A stretch of 28,103 nucleotides of DNA from Alphaproteobacteria bacterium (lineage in GTDB: Bacteria > Pseudomonadota > Alphaproteobacteria > Rhizobiales > Aestuariivirgaceae), in assembly GCA_024639035.1 (NCBI GenBank), contig JAHEJE010000004.1:1-28103 (forward strand). Reading direction: 5' to 3'. A program made the position numbers and the translations under genes. Under the pieces are notes generated by a model. It was not told the origin of the DNA. It saw nothing but the letters and a program-made list of their open reading frames with translations, and did no database searches. Positions 1-7,052 of the stretch are shown here, one piece after another. Each line of letters begins with the position of its first letter. Positions within the stretch are counted from its first letter, which is position 1.

Positions 1-1358
1 GGCTTGTCGATCTTGTTGATCGCCACGATGATCGGCACCTCGGCCGCCTTGGCATGATTGATCGCTTCGATGGTCTGCGGCATGACGCCATCATCTGCGG
101 CAACGACCAGGACAACAATATCAGTCACCTTGGCGCCGCGCGCCCGCATTGAGGTAAAGGCCGCATGGCCAGGGGTGTCGATGAAGGTGACCAGGCCGCT
201 GTCTGTCTCGACCTGGTAAGCGCCAATATGCTGGGTAATGCCGCCTGCTTCCCCGGACACAACGTTTGCTTTGCGCAACGCGTCCAGCAGCGAAGTCTTG
301 CCATGATCGACATGGCCCATGACTGTCACGATCGGCGCCCGCGGCTGTAAATCCACATCGTCATCGTCGTCGCCCATCAGGCCTACTTCGACATCGGATT
401 CCGAAACGCGCCGCACGGTGTGACCCATCTCTTCTGCGATCAGTTGGGCCGTGTCGGTATCGATCACATCATTGATCTTGTGCATTTCGCCCTGCTTCAT
501 CAGCAGTTTGATGACATCCACGGCACGCTCGGCCATGCGGTTGGCCAACTCCTGAATAGTAATCACTTCAGGAATCGTCACCTCGCGGGCAATCTTTTCC
601 TTGGTCGGCGTAAAGCCGGACGCCTGTTTGCGCTGGCGCTCCATGCGCCGCCGGTATGCGGCCAATGAGCGACTGCGGTCTTCGCCTTCATTGAGCGCGT
701 TGCCGATGGTTAACTTGCCACGACGGCGTTCGTTGCCCGGTCCCTTTGTCCGCGCAGGTGCCGGTTTGTTGTCGCGCTTGGCCTTGCGACCTGACTGGCC
801 ATCGCCATCGCTACTTGGCGCGGGTGTCCGGGACGTAGCGCGGGTGGCCTGTTCACCGGCCTTTTGTTTGCGTTCTTCTTCTGCTTGAAGCTTGGCAGCT
901 TCTTCCGCAGCTTGGGCGGCGGCCTCTTCGCGCTCAATATTTTCACGGGCCTCGCGTTCTTTGCGTTCTTCTAGCTCCCGTTCTTCGCGCTTCTTGTCTT
1001 CGACGTCGCGTTCGCGGGCCAGCAACAACGCCCGTTCGCGTGCTTCCTTTTCATCCTCGGTCAAGGTCCGCAAGACCATGCTGCGGTCGCCGGTCGGCTT
1101 AGCTGACTTGCGCTCAACTTTGGGCGGGGTCGCTACCGATGCCGAAGGCTTCACGGCCGGTTTGGGCGATGCGGCATCAGCGGTCTTGCCCGGCGAGCCG
1201 ATGATACGTTTGCGCTTGGTCTCGACGACAACGGTCTTCGAGCGGCCATGCGAAAAGTTTTGCCGAACCCTGCCGGTTTCCGTTGTCGTCCGTCGGACGC
1301 CAAGGGTCCGTCCACTGGGCGCCGGCTTGCGGTCATCGGTATCGTTGGTCTCGCTCAT
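1..1358 (-). CDS. infB: Translation initiation factor IF-2 (N-terminal 452 residues, cut by the window edge)
   Basis: IF-2 is the GTPase that brings initiator fMet-tRNA to the 30S subunit and promotes subunit joining. Reading leftward from the ATG at 1358, the first ~270 residues are a lysine/arginine/glutamate-rich, partly coiled-coil N-terminal region (heptad-like stretches of E, R, K, A), typical of the long alphaproteobacterial form. The IF2 N-domain follows at roughly 270-330 and the G domain starts near 345, with GHVDHGKT (G1), GGITQ (G2), DTPGH (G3), and NKID (G4) in the last few codons of the window. The C-terminal half lies beyond position 1. The start overlaps the ylxR stop by 4 bp (ATGA at 1355-1358), so translation is probably coupled, and it is the fourth gene of the rimP-nusA-ylxR-infB operon. 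Identification is certain; only the 3' part is missing. Confidence 0.97.
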   Translation of the reverse strand, partial: MSETNDTDDRKPAPSGRTLGVRRTTTETGRVRQNFSHGRSKTVVVETKRKRIIGSPGKTADAASPKPAVKPSASVATPPKVERKSAKPTGDRSMVLRTLTEDEKEARERALLLARERDVEDKKREERELEERKEREARENIEREEAAAQAAEEAAKLQAEEERKQKAGEQATRATSRTPAPSSDGDGQSGRKAKRDNKPAPARTKGPGNERRRGKLTIGNALNEGEDRSRSLAAYRRRMERQRKQASGFTPTKEKIAREVTIPEVITIQELANRMAERAVDVIKLLMKQGEMHKINDVIDTDTAQLIAEEMGHTVRRVSESDVEVGLMGDDDDDVDLQPRAPIVTVMGHVDHGKTSLLDALRKANVVSGEAGGITQHIGAYQVETDSGLVTFIDTPGHAAFTSMRARGAKVTDIVVLVVAADDGVMPQTIEAINHAKAAEVPIIVAINKIDK

Positions 1359-1981
1359 GCTCTCTCTTTTACAACTCTCGCGGTCGCATCCTCGGGGTCG
1401 TTTGCCACAAAGGACGCAACAGAATCTGCGCAATCCACAAACTTTCGCGCCAATCCGCCTTGGATAAGGCCAGCATGTATCACATTTGTGCGCCCCAATG
1501 CCAAACTCAATTGGCTCGAATCGAATATTTCTACCACTTTCACATTCCAGGAATGGCTGGTCGCCTTTTGCTTCAGTTTGCCGCGCCCGTCGTCGGCGCC
1601 GTCCGTTGCCCCGATGAGCACACAAAGCTTTTCAGCAGCAAGCGCAGCCCAAGTTTTCTCAAATCCCTGCACCACAAGACCGGCTTTGTTGGCAAGCGCC
1701 AAATAGCCCAAAGCGCGGCCTTCAATCAAGCGCTGTACCAACTGTGCAAGGTCGCCAGCGACCAGGCACTTGTCCTTGAAGCCGCGATCGAACGCCTTTT
1801 GCGATCCGGCGGCTTCGATTGCCGCCAGGGTCGCCCTGACCCACACGCCCCGCCCGGGCAGTTTGTGTTTTAGGTCAGGGACCACTGTTCCGTCGGGCGC
1901 TCGGACAAACCGGATCAGTTCAGTTTGCGGCAGGACGTTTCCCGTCGCTATGCACCTGCGCTGACCTTTCGCTGATCCCAT
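1355..1981 (-). CDS. ylxR: YlxR family RNA-binding protein with C-terminal L7Ae-like domain
   Basis: This protein of 208 residues (ATG at 1981) has two parts. Residues ~5-80 are the YlxR (DUF448) fold, with RRCIATG near the start and a LPGRGVWV motif that matches the family. Residues ~85-200 resemble the L7Ae-like domain fused to YlxR in alphaproteobacteria (motif LANKAGLVVQGFEK). YlxR proteins bind RNA; a Bacillus member modulates RNase P, but the role in this group is not established. It lies between nusA and infB, as is usual. A TTG at 2002 would add seven residues (215 aa). I prefer the ATG because it has a GGGAA about 10 nt upstream and gives the usual short lead before the RRC motif. 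The stop overlaps the infB start by 4 bp. Confidence 0.9.
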   Translation of the reverse strand: MGSAKGQRRCIATGNVLPQTELIRFVRAPDGTVVPDLKHKLPGRGVWVRATLAAIEAAGSQKAFDRGFKDKCLVAGDLAQLVQRLIEGRALGYLALANKAGLVVQGFEKTWAALAAEKLCVLIGATDGADDGRGKLKQKATSHSWNVKVVEIFDSSQLSLALGRTNVIHAGLIQGGLARKFVDCADSVASFVANDPEDATARVVKERA

Positions 1982-2028
1982 GGTCCCGCTATTCCCGCGC
2001 AAAATCTGCCTCTTATGCGCGCCTAAAC

Positions 2029-3660
2029 CTAGACCGCCGCGGTTTGCTCGGCGCTCTCAATGCCGGCTGGGTCGCCGTCTCCATCAACCTCGGGGTTGAT
2101 CTCGTCCTCGGTCACCCAGCCGGCCTTCACCCGGGCCTGCATGATCATGCTCTCGGCTTCCACGGCCGAAGTCTCAAGCTTGCTGAGCGCGCCGTCATGT
2201 CGGATGGTTTCATCTTCCTTGCGCTCGCTCCAACCGACCAAATCGTCCGTGGCGCACCCGGCAAGGTCCTCGATGGTCTTGATGCCGTCTTCACCAAAAG
2301 CCACCATGATCGCCGGGGTTACGCCATCGATCTCGGACAAATTATCCTCCACGCCGAGTTCCTTGCGCTTGGCGTCGAGTTCAGCAGCCCGTTGGTCAAG
2401 ATACTCGCGTGCCCGGATCTGGATTTCATTGGCAGTATCCTCGTCGAGCCCTTCAATGCTTGCGACCTCGTTCATATCGACATAAGCGATCTCCTCGATC
2501 GTATCGAAACCCTCAGAAGCGAGCAGCTGTGCCAGCATCTCATCGACATCAAGCGCGTCGATAAACCTCGCAGTACGATCCGCGAATTCTTTCTGGCGCC
2601 GTTCGGATTCTTCAGCCTCGGTCAGGATATCGATATCCCACCCGGTCAGCTGTGACGCCAGTCGGACATTTTGCCCGCGCCGTCCGATGGCCAGCGAAAG
2701 ATGTTCGTCGGGCACCACGACCTCAATGCGCTCAGCATCTTCGTCCAGCACCACCTTTGCCACTTCGGCAGGCGCAAGGGCATTGACGATGAACGCGGCG
2801 GCATCATCGGTCCAGGGGATGATATCGATCTTTTCGCCCTGCAATTCGTTGACCACCGCCTGCACGCGGCTACCGCGCATACCGACACAGGCGCCGACCG
2901 GATCGATCGACGGATCCTTTGACGTCACAGAAATCTTTGCCCGACTACCGGGGTCGCGCGCTACTGAAACGATCTCCACGATGCCGTCGTAAATCTCAGG
3001 CACTTCCTGACCGAACAACTTCGCCATGAATTCCGGCCGTGTCCGCGACAAGAAAATCTGCGGCCCGCGCTGTTCGGCGCGAACGTCATATATGAAGGCC
3101 CGGATTCTGTCGCCGGTCCGGAAGGTCTCCCGCGGCAGGCTCTCGTCTCGCCGCACCACGCCTTCGCCGCGACCCAGGTCGACAACGATATTGCCGTATT
3201 CGACGCGTTTGACCACACCGGAAACGATCTCGCTGACGCGGTCTTTGTATTCTTCGTACTGACGCTCGCGCTCAGCCTCGCGGACTTTTTGCACAATGAC
3301 CTGCTTGGCATTCTGAGCTGCTATCCGACCGAAATCGACCGGTGGGAGCGGTTCGGAAATGAAATCACCGATCTGCGCTGCCGGGTTCTTGGCTTGCGCA
3401 TCCTTTAACAGGATCTCTGTCGCTTCGTTTTCAACCGCCTCAACCACCTGCATCAGCCGTTGCAATTGAATTTCGCCGGTTTTTGGGTCGATTTGCGCTC
3501 GGATATCGTTTTCAGCGCCATAGCGCGACCGAGCCGCCCGTTGGATGGCATCTTCCATGGCAGAAAGCACGAGCGATTTCTCAATGGATTTGTCGCGAGC
3601 CACGGCATCGGCGATCTGCAACAACTCCAGCCTGTTGGCACTAACAGCGGTTTCCGTCAT
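2029..3660 (-). CDS. nusA: Transcription termination/antitermination factor NusA
   Basis: NusA binds RNA polymerase and nascent RNA and controls pausing, termination and rRNA antitermination. The 543 residues show the expected order: N-terminal RNAP-binding domain (~1-130, beginning with the conserved LLQIADAVARDKSI), S1 domain (~135-200, VSGVVKRVEYGNIVVDLG), KH1 and KH2 (~230-345, including GMRGSRVQAVVNEL and AIGRRGQNVRLASQLTGW), then two C-terminal helix-hairpin-helix acidic repeats (~360-505). Length matches alphaproteobacterial NusA with both C-terminal repeats. It is separated from rimP by 48 bases and from ylxR by about 47. The ATG at 3660 fits the family N-terminus. Nothing is unusual in the sequence. 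Confidence 0.98.
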   Translation of the reverse strand: MTETAVSANRLELLQIADAVARDKSIEKSLVLSAMEDAIQRAARSRYGAENDIRAQIDPKTGEIQLQRLMQVVEAVENEATEILLKDAQAKNPAAQIGDFISEPLPPVDFGRIAAQNAKQVIVQKVREAERERQYEEYKDRVSEIVSGVVKRVEYGNIVVDLGRGEGVVRRDESLPRETFRTGDRIRAFIYDVRAEQRGPQIFLSRTRPEFMAKLFGQEVPEIYDGIVEIVSVARDPGSRAKISVTSKDPSIDPVGACVGMRGSRVQAVVNELQGEKIDIIPWTDDAAAFIVNALAPAEVAKVVLDEDAERIEVVVPDEHLSLAIGRRGQNVRLASQLTGWDIDILTEAEESERRQKEFADRTARFIDALDVDEMLAQLLASEGFDTIEEIAYVDMNEVASIEGLDEDTANEIQIRAREYLDQRAAELDAKRKELGVEDNLSEIDGVTPAIMVAFGEDGIKTIEDLAGCATDDLVGWSERKEDETIRHDGALSKLETSAVEAESMIMQARVKAGWVTEDEINPEVDGDGDPAGIESAEQTAAV

Positions 3661-3708
3661 GTTGAATCTCCAGCTTCCCCATTCGGCGCGACATGCGCAC
3701 GGTGTTGA

Positions 3709-4290
3709 TCAATCGGTATCTTTTTCCCAGGCGCTGCCATCGGCAATCGACCCGGGTCTGGCAGCCCGTTGCGAAGCCTCTAGTAGCCGGTCGGTCATCA
3801 CCAGCTTGGCCGAGGCAATCTCGGCAAATGGCAGCCCGATAAGGATGTCCTCGGCGCCATTATCCTCTGCGGGCAAGAACAGCCGAACCTCGCCGTCATG
3901 GTAGCCCTCCAGCGTTCCGCGAAATCTCTTGCGCCCGGCCTGCGGAGTCGCCAACTCAAGCTTAACCTCGTGGTCGGCCCAGGATTCGAAATCTACCGGC
4001 CGCACCAGAGGCCGGTCGATGCCGGGCGAAGAGACCTCAAGCGCGTAGTTGCCGCGGATCGGATCCTCAACATCGAGCAACGGCGAAATGGCGCGGCTCA
4101 ACGTCTCGCAATCATCGATCGAAAAGGTTCCGTCTTCTCGCTCCGCCATGATCTGCAGAGTTTTCCCGGTGACCCTGACCCGAACCAACCGAAATCCCAG
4201 ATCTCGTACAACAGGCTCGATCAGCCGGACCACCTGAAGCGCCGGTCCGGTCTCGCGTGCAATGCGTCGATCTTGCAGATCCACTGTCAA
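3709..4290 (-). CDS. rimP: Ribosome maturation factor RimP
   Basis: RimP assists assembly of the 30S subunit (central pseudoknot and S12 incorporation). The 193-residue protein shows the N-terminal domain with LIEPVVRDLGFRLVRV (~25-40), the central GNYALEVSSPGIDRPL signature near residue 105, and a C-terminal SH3-like domain with RGTLEGYHDGEV. The start is a TTG at 4290, preceded by GGTGAG at 4299-4304 with an 8-nt spacing. A GTG two codons further on is possible but would lie 14 nt from that site. The gene opens the rimP-nusA-ylxR-infB operon. A promoter-like element and a terminator-like hairpin lie upstream, so expression may be attenuated. The 193-residue length is slightly longer than enterobacterial RimP because of the C-terminal tail, as in other alphaproteobacteria. 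Confidence 0.95.
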   Translation of the reverse strand: MTVDLQDRRIARETGPALQVVRLIEPVVRDLGFRLVRVRVTGKTLQIMAEREDGTFSIDDCETLSRAISPLLDVEDPIRGNYALEVSSPGIDRPLVRPVDFESWADHEVKLELATPQAGRKRFRGTLEGYHDGEVRLFLPAEDNGAEDILIGLPFAEIASAKLVMTDRLLEASQRAARPGSIADGSAWEKDTD

Positions 4291-4305
4291 TTTCGGAACT
4301 CACCC

Positions 4306-4319
4306 GCCGCTGCAGCGGC
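4306..4319 (-). repeat. 14-bp perfect palindrome just 5' of the rimP ribosome binding site
   Basis: GCCGCTGCAGCGGC is self-complementary over all 14 bases and can fold as a 5-bp stem with a TGCA loop. It ends one base away from the GGGTGAG that contains the rimP Shine-Dalgarno, so a folded stem would sit against the ribosome landing site. No function can be assigned from sequence alone. Confidence 0.45.
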
Positions 4320-4336
4320 ATACGATAATCGGCAAC

Positions 4337-4363
4337 AAAAAAAGCGGGCCCCGCAGGACCCAC
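4337..4363 (-). terminator. Intrinsic terminator-like hairpin in the rimP leader (possible attenuator)
   Basis: On the minus strand GGGTCC (4361-4356) pairs with GGGCCC (4351-4346) around a 4-nt loop. The stem can extend by a G-U and a G-C pair to 8 bp and is followed directly by seven T residues (4343-4337). This is a textbook Rho-independent shape. It lies between a promoter-like element at 4426-4453 and the rimP start at 4290, so it would sit inside the rimP transcript and could act as an attenuator. It could equally be the end of the trmB transcript. A rimP leader element has been described in Rfam; I cannot say whether this one matches it. Confidence 0.65.
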
Positions 4364-4425
4364 CCTCATCAACCGCTCATCCGATTGGTAAATCAGACGA
4401 TATGAGAATGAACTAAACAGCGCCA

Positions 4426-4453
4426 TATATAGCGCGATCCGGCCATAATGCAA
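4426..4453 (-). promoter_or_regulatory. Candidate promoter of the rimP-nusA-ylxR-infB operon
   Basis: On the minus strand TTGCAT (4453-4448) and TATATA (4431-4426) are separated by 16 nt, close to a sigma-70 housekeeping promoter. The -35 lies just past the trmB stop at 4458, so the transcript would start near 4420 with a leader of about 130 nt containing the terminator-like hairpin. The -35 is imperfect (TTGCAT against TTGACA). Confidence 0.5.
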
Positions 4454-4457
4454 GTGC

Positions 4458-5168
4458 TCATGTGGCTGATGTGAACGTTAAATAAGTCGGGATTCGTCCT
4501 TCGCGAACAGCTTTTTGTTCATACCGCGTCGTTGGCCAGTCATCGCTGCGGATGCGCCAATCTTTCGGCCCTTCGGCGGACCAATTCAGTTTTTCAAACT
4601 GCCTGATCTGCAAGAGCGTCCAGCGCACATAATCTGGTATATCGCTTGCGACCCGCAACTCACCACCTGGCGCCAGGATGCGATGCAGCTCTCCAAGCGT
4701 GTCCTGATTGATGAAGCGGCGCTTGTGGTGGCGCCTTTTCGGCCAAGGATCGGGATATAGCAGAAAAACCCGCGATATGCTTGTACTGGCAAGACATTCC
4801 AGAAGGGGCCGCACGTCGCCATTCAGAATTCGAATGTTGCCGAGGCTCTTCGCCACGATTTCAGACAGTAGCTTGGCGACACCGTTGACGAACGGTTCGC
4901 AACCAATGAATCCAACATCCGGATTTCTTTCCGCCTGCCATGCCAGATGTTCGCCGCCGCCGAACCCGATTTCCAGCCAGATTGTCTTTGCGCCGGCAGC
5001 AAACAGCCGTTCGGGTGAGCCGTTTACCAACTCATCAGGTTTGAGTTCCAGCTCGGGCAGCAATTTGTCAACAAGACGTGCCTGACGCGGCTTGAGCGGA
5101 TGGCTCTTGTGGCGCCCGTATAGTCGATAGTGGTTTTGCAAGCTTTCCGCCGCGCTGGTGTCAGCCAA
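4458..5168 (-). CDS. trmB: tRNA (guanine-N7-)-methyltransferase TrmB
   Basis: TrmB makes m7G at position 46 of the tRNA variable loop using S-adenosylmethionine. The 236-residue protein shows the SAM-binding motif WLEIGFGGGEHL (~64-75), the family signature PDPWPKRRHHKRR (~139-151), and a C-terminal TRYEQKAVREGR motif. The first codon is TTG at 5168, lying inside the end of metK with an 8-bp overlap and no obvious Shine-Dalgarno, so translation probably depends on coupling to metK. Another TTG ten codons in (before QNHYRLYG) is a possible alternative. The pairing with metK, which makes its cofactor, is conserved in Rhizobiales. The identification is firm; the exact start is less so. Confidence 0.94.
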   Translation of the reverse strand: MADTSAAESLQNHYRLYGRHKSHPLKPRQARLVDKLLPELELKPDELVNGSPERLFAAGAKTIWLEIGFGGGEHLAWQAERNPDVGFIGCEPFVNGVAKLLSEIVAKSLGNIRILNGDVRPLLECLASTSISRVFLLYPDPWPKRRHHKRRFINQDTLGELHRILAPGGELRVASDIPDYVRWTLLQIRQFEKLNWSAEGPKDWRIRSDDWPTTRYEQKAVREGRIPTYLTFTSAT

Positions 5169-6354
5169 AAAGCGATTTCAGGGTGTCGACCAGATCGGTG
5201 CGCTCCCATGAAAAGCCACCATCATCGTCGACGGCACGGCCGAAGTGTCCATAAGCCGCGGTTCGCGCAAAAATTGCATGATTGAGTGAAAGATGCTTGC
5301 GAATGCCACGCGGTGTGAGGTCCATGATCTCGCTGACCGCCCGTTCAAGCGCATCTTCGCTCACCCGGCCGGTGCCATGTAGGTTGACATAGATCGACAG
5401 CGGCCGCGCCACCCCGATTGCGTAGGATAACTGCATCGTGCACTTGTCGGCCAGTCCGGCCGCGACGATGTTCTTTGCCAGGTAACGCGAGGCATAGGCA
5501 GCCGAGCGGTCAACCTTGGTCGGGTCCTTGCCCGAAAACGCCCCGCCGCCGTGCGGCGCGGCACCGCCATAGGTATCGACGATGATCTTGCGACCGGTCA
5601 GTCCGCAATCTCCATCCGGGCCACCGATGAAGAATTTACCGGTCGGGTTCACATGCCAGATCGTCTCCGGTGTGATCCAGTCGGCCGGCAGTGCGTCAAG
5701 ACAATAAGGTTCGACGAGTTCGCGCATGTCCTGGGATGTCATGTCTTCATCGATATGCTGATGCGAGATAACGATCTCCTTGACGTACTTTGGCGCGCCA
5801 TCTTCATAGTGCACAGTGATCTGACTCTTGGAGTCGGGCCCAAGTCGTGGCTCTGCGCCCGAGCGACGCGCAACCGCAAGCTTTTCCAGAATTCGATGGG
5901 AGTAATAGATTGGAGCCGGCATTAATTCGGGCGTTTCACGACAGGCAAAACCGAACATGATGCCTTGATCGCCGGCCCCTTCGTCCTTGTTGCCGGCCGC
6001 ATCGACGCCTTGCGCAATGTCAGCCGACTGGCCGTGCAGGAGCACATTCACATCCGCGCTCTGCCAGTGAAAACCATCCTGTTCGTATCCGATAGAGCGG
6101 ATTGCAGCACGTGCTGCCTGTTCGATGATTTCGGCATTGATGCTCTCGGGGCCGCGATACTCACCGGCGATGACCACCTTGTTGGTTGTCGTCAGCGTCT
6201 CGCAGGCACAGCGAACGTTCGCTGGATCAAGACCGTCATCGACAGCCGTGCGATAGAACAGGTCGACGATTTCGTCGGAAATGCGATCGCACACCTTGTC
6301 TGGATGTCCTTCGGAAACCGATTCACTCGTGAAGTCGTAGTGCTGCCGTGCCAC
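5161..6354 (-). CDS. metK: S-adenosylmethionine synthetase
   Basis: MetK joins methionine and ATP to give S-adenosylmethionine, the cell's main methyl donor, with release of phosphate and pyrophosphate. The 397 residues show the N-terminal SESVSEGHPDKVCDRISDEI (ATP and metal binding, ~10-28), the hexapeptide GAGDQG (126-131), and the GGGAFSGKDPTKVDRS loop (~267-282), as in intact enzymes. The start is GTG at 6354. The nearest purine-rich site, GGAG at 6370-6367, lies 12 nt away, which is long for a Shine-Dalgarno. The gene follows the XRE regulator and overlaps trmB by 8 bp. The leader of 169 nt may be regulatory. Confidence 0.97.
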   Translation of the reverse strand: MARQHYDFTSESVSEGHPDKVCDRISDEIVDLFYRTAVDDGLDPANVRCACETLTTTNKVVIAGEYRGPESINAEIIEQAARAAIRSIGYEQDGFHWQSADVNVLLHGQSADIAQGVDAAGNKDEGAGDQGIMFGFACRETPELMPAPIYYSHRILEKLAVARRSGAEPRLGPDSKSQITVHYEDGAPKYVKEIVISHQHIDEDMTSQDMRELVEPYCLDALPADWITPETIWHVNPTGKFFIGGPDGDCGLTGRKIIVDTYGGAAPHGGGAFSGKDPTKVDRSAAYASRYLAKNIVAAGLADKCTMQLSYAIGVARPLSIYVNLHGTGRVSEDALERAVSEIMDLTPRGIRKHLSLNHAIFARTAAYGHFGRAVDDDGGFSWERTDLVDTLKSLFG

Positions 6355-6365
6355 GGTCTTGTGTC

Positions 6366-6396
6366 GCTCCAGTTTAGCTCAAATTGAACCACGCGC
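6366..6396 (-). promoter_or_regulatory. Structured-looking metK leader segment containing GCTAAA and GGAG (possible SAM-sensing RNA, unproven)
   Basis: Within the metK leader, the minus strand has GCGCGTGG, then GGTTCAA and TTTGAGC that can partly pair, then GCTAAA followed closely by GGAG, all within 31 bases. The order GCGCGUG ... GCUAAA ... purine-rich resembles, from memory, the 3' half of SAM-II riboswitches, which are common in alphaproteobacterial methionine genes. A matching 5' P1 strand is not convincing. The GGCUUCC core of SAM/SAH riboswitches is absent. Treat as a candidate only. Confidence 0.2.
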
Positions 6397-6523
6397 TCAG
6401 TCACCGCACGGGATGGTTGGATGGATAAAATCGCCGGCACTTCTGACAGCCTCGCAGCGATCAGTCAAGCATGTGGATAGTCAGATTGTGCCCAAACGAG
6501 CCTTTGTCGGGGGTTCCGCGCCG

Positions 6524-6946
6524 TCAGTCGTCAACCGCGTCGGTTCCAGCAAGCGCCTTGACGAGATCGATTAGTCGGCGCCGGACCTTCGGGTCTTCAA
6601 TACTGATAAAGCCGCGGCTGAGCTGAAAACCATCCGTAGAATTCAGGAAATCCATGATCGCGGCCGGATTAGCGGTTTCACCGAATCCACCGGAAGGCTG
6701 TGCCGTGACAACATCATCGGGCACGTCTTCGAAGAAGAATTGGACCGGCACCGCCAAGATTTCGGATATCTGATACAATCGACTGGCGCTGACCCGGTTC
6801 GAGCCTTTTTCGTATTTCTGAACCTGCTGGAAAGTCAGCCCCAGCTTTTCCCCCAGCTTTTCCTGGCTCATGCCGACCAGCATCCGCCGCAACCGTACCC
6901 GGTTTCCGACATGAACATCTATTGGGTTAGGGTCTTTCTTTGCCAT
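6524..6946 (-). CDS. XRE-family helix-turn-helix regulator (PhrR/PraR-like)
   Basis: A cytoplasmic DNA-binding protein of 140 residues. Residues ~14-70 form a Cro/C1-type helix-turn-helix (VGNRVRLRRMLVGMSQEKLG, then GLTFQQVQKYEKG as the recognition region, and RLYQISEILAV closing the fold). The remainder is a short C-terminal tail with the PKVRRRLIDLVKAL helix. In Rhizobiales a regulator of this type sits between lnt and metK; related proteins called PhrR or PraR act on acid response or quorum sensing and biofilm genes. That function is known for relatives, not shown here. ATG at 6946 has AGGTG about 4 nt upstream. Its target sites cannot be seen from this window. Confidence 0.88.
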   Translation of the reverse strand: MAKKDPNPIDVHVGNRVRLRRMLVGMSQEKLGEKLGLTFQQVQKYEKGSNRVSASRLYQISEILAVPVQFFFEDVPDDVVTAQPSGGFGETANPAAIMDFLNSTDGFQLSRGFISIEDPKVRRRLIDLVKALAGTDAVDD

Positions 6947-7052
6947 TTCACCTCACCAGGCCGAGCGCGAGTCTGCCGATTGGATCGCTGCTAAGCAAAC
7001 ATTTTCGATCACCGTATCGTGCTGGCATTGTACGTCGATTAAATCTTCCGTC

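Noticed and set aside
6472..6480. DnaA-box-like TGTGGATAG upstream of metK
   Set aside because: A single one-mismatch match in 28 kb is expected by chance, and no related signal is close to it.
6355..6523. SAM/SAH riboswitch upstream of metK
   Set aside because: The conserved GGCUUCC core of that class is not present in the leader; only a weak SAM-II-like resemblance remains and is listed as a candidate.
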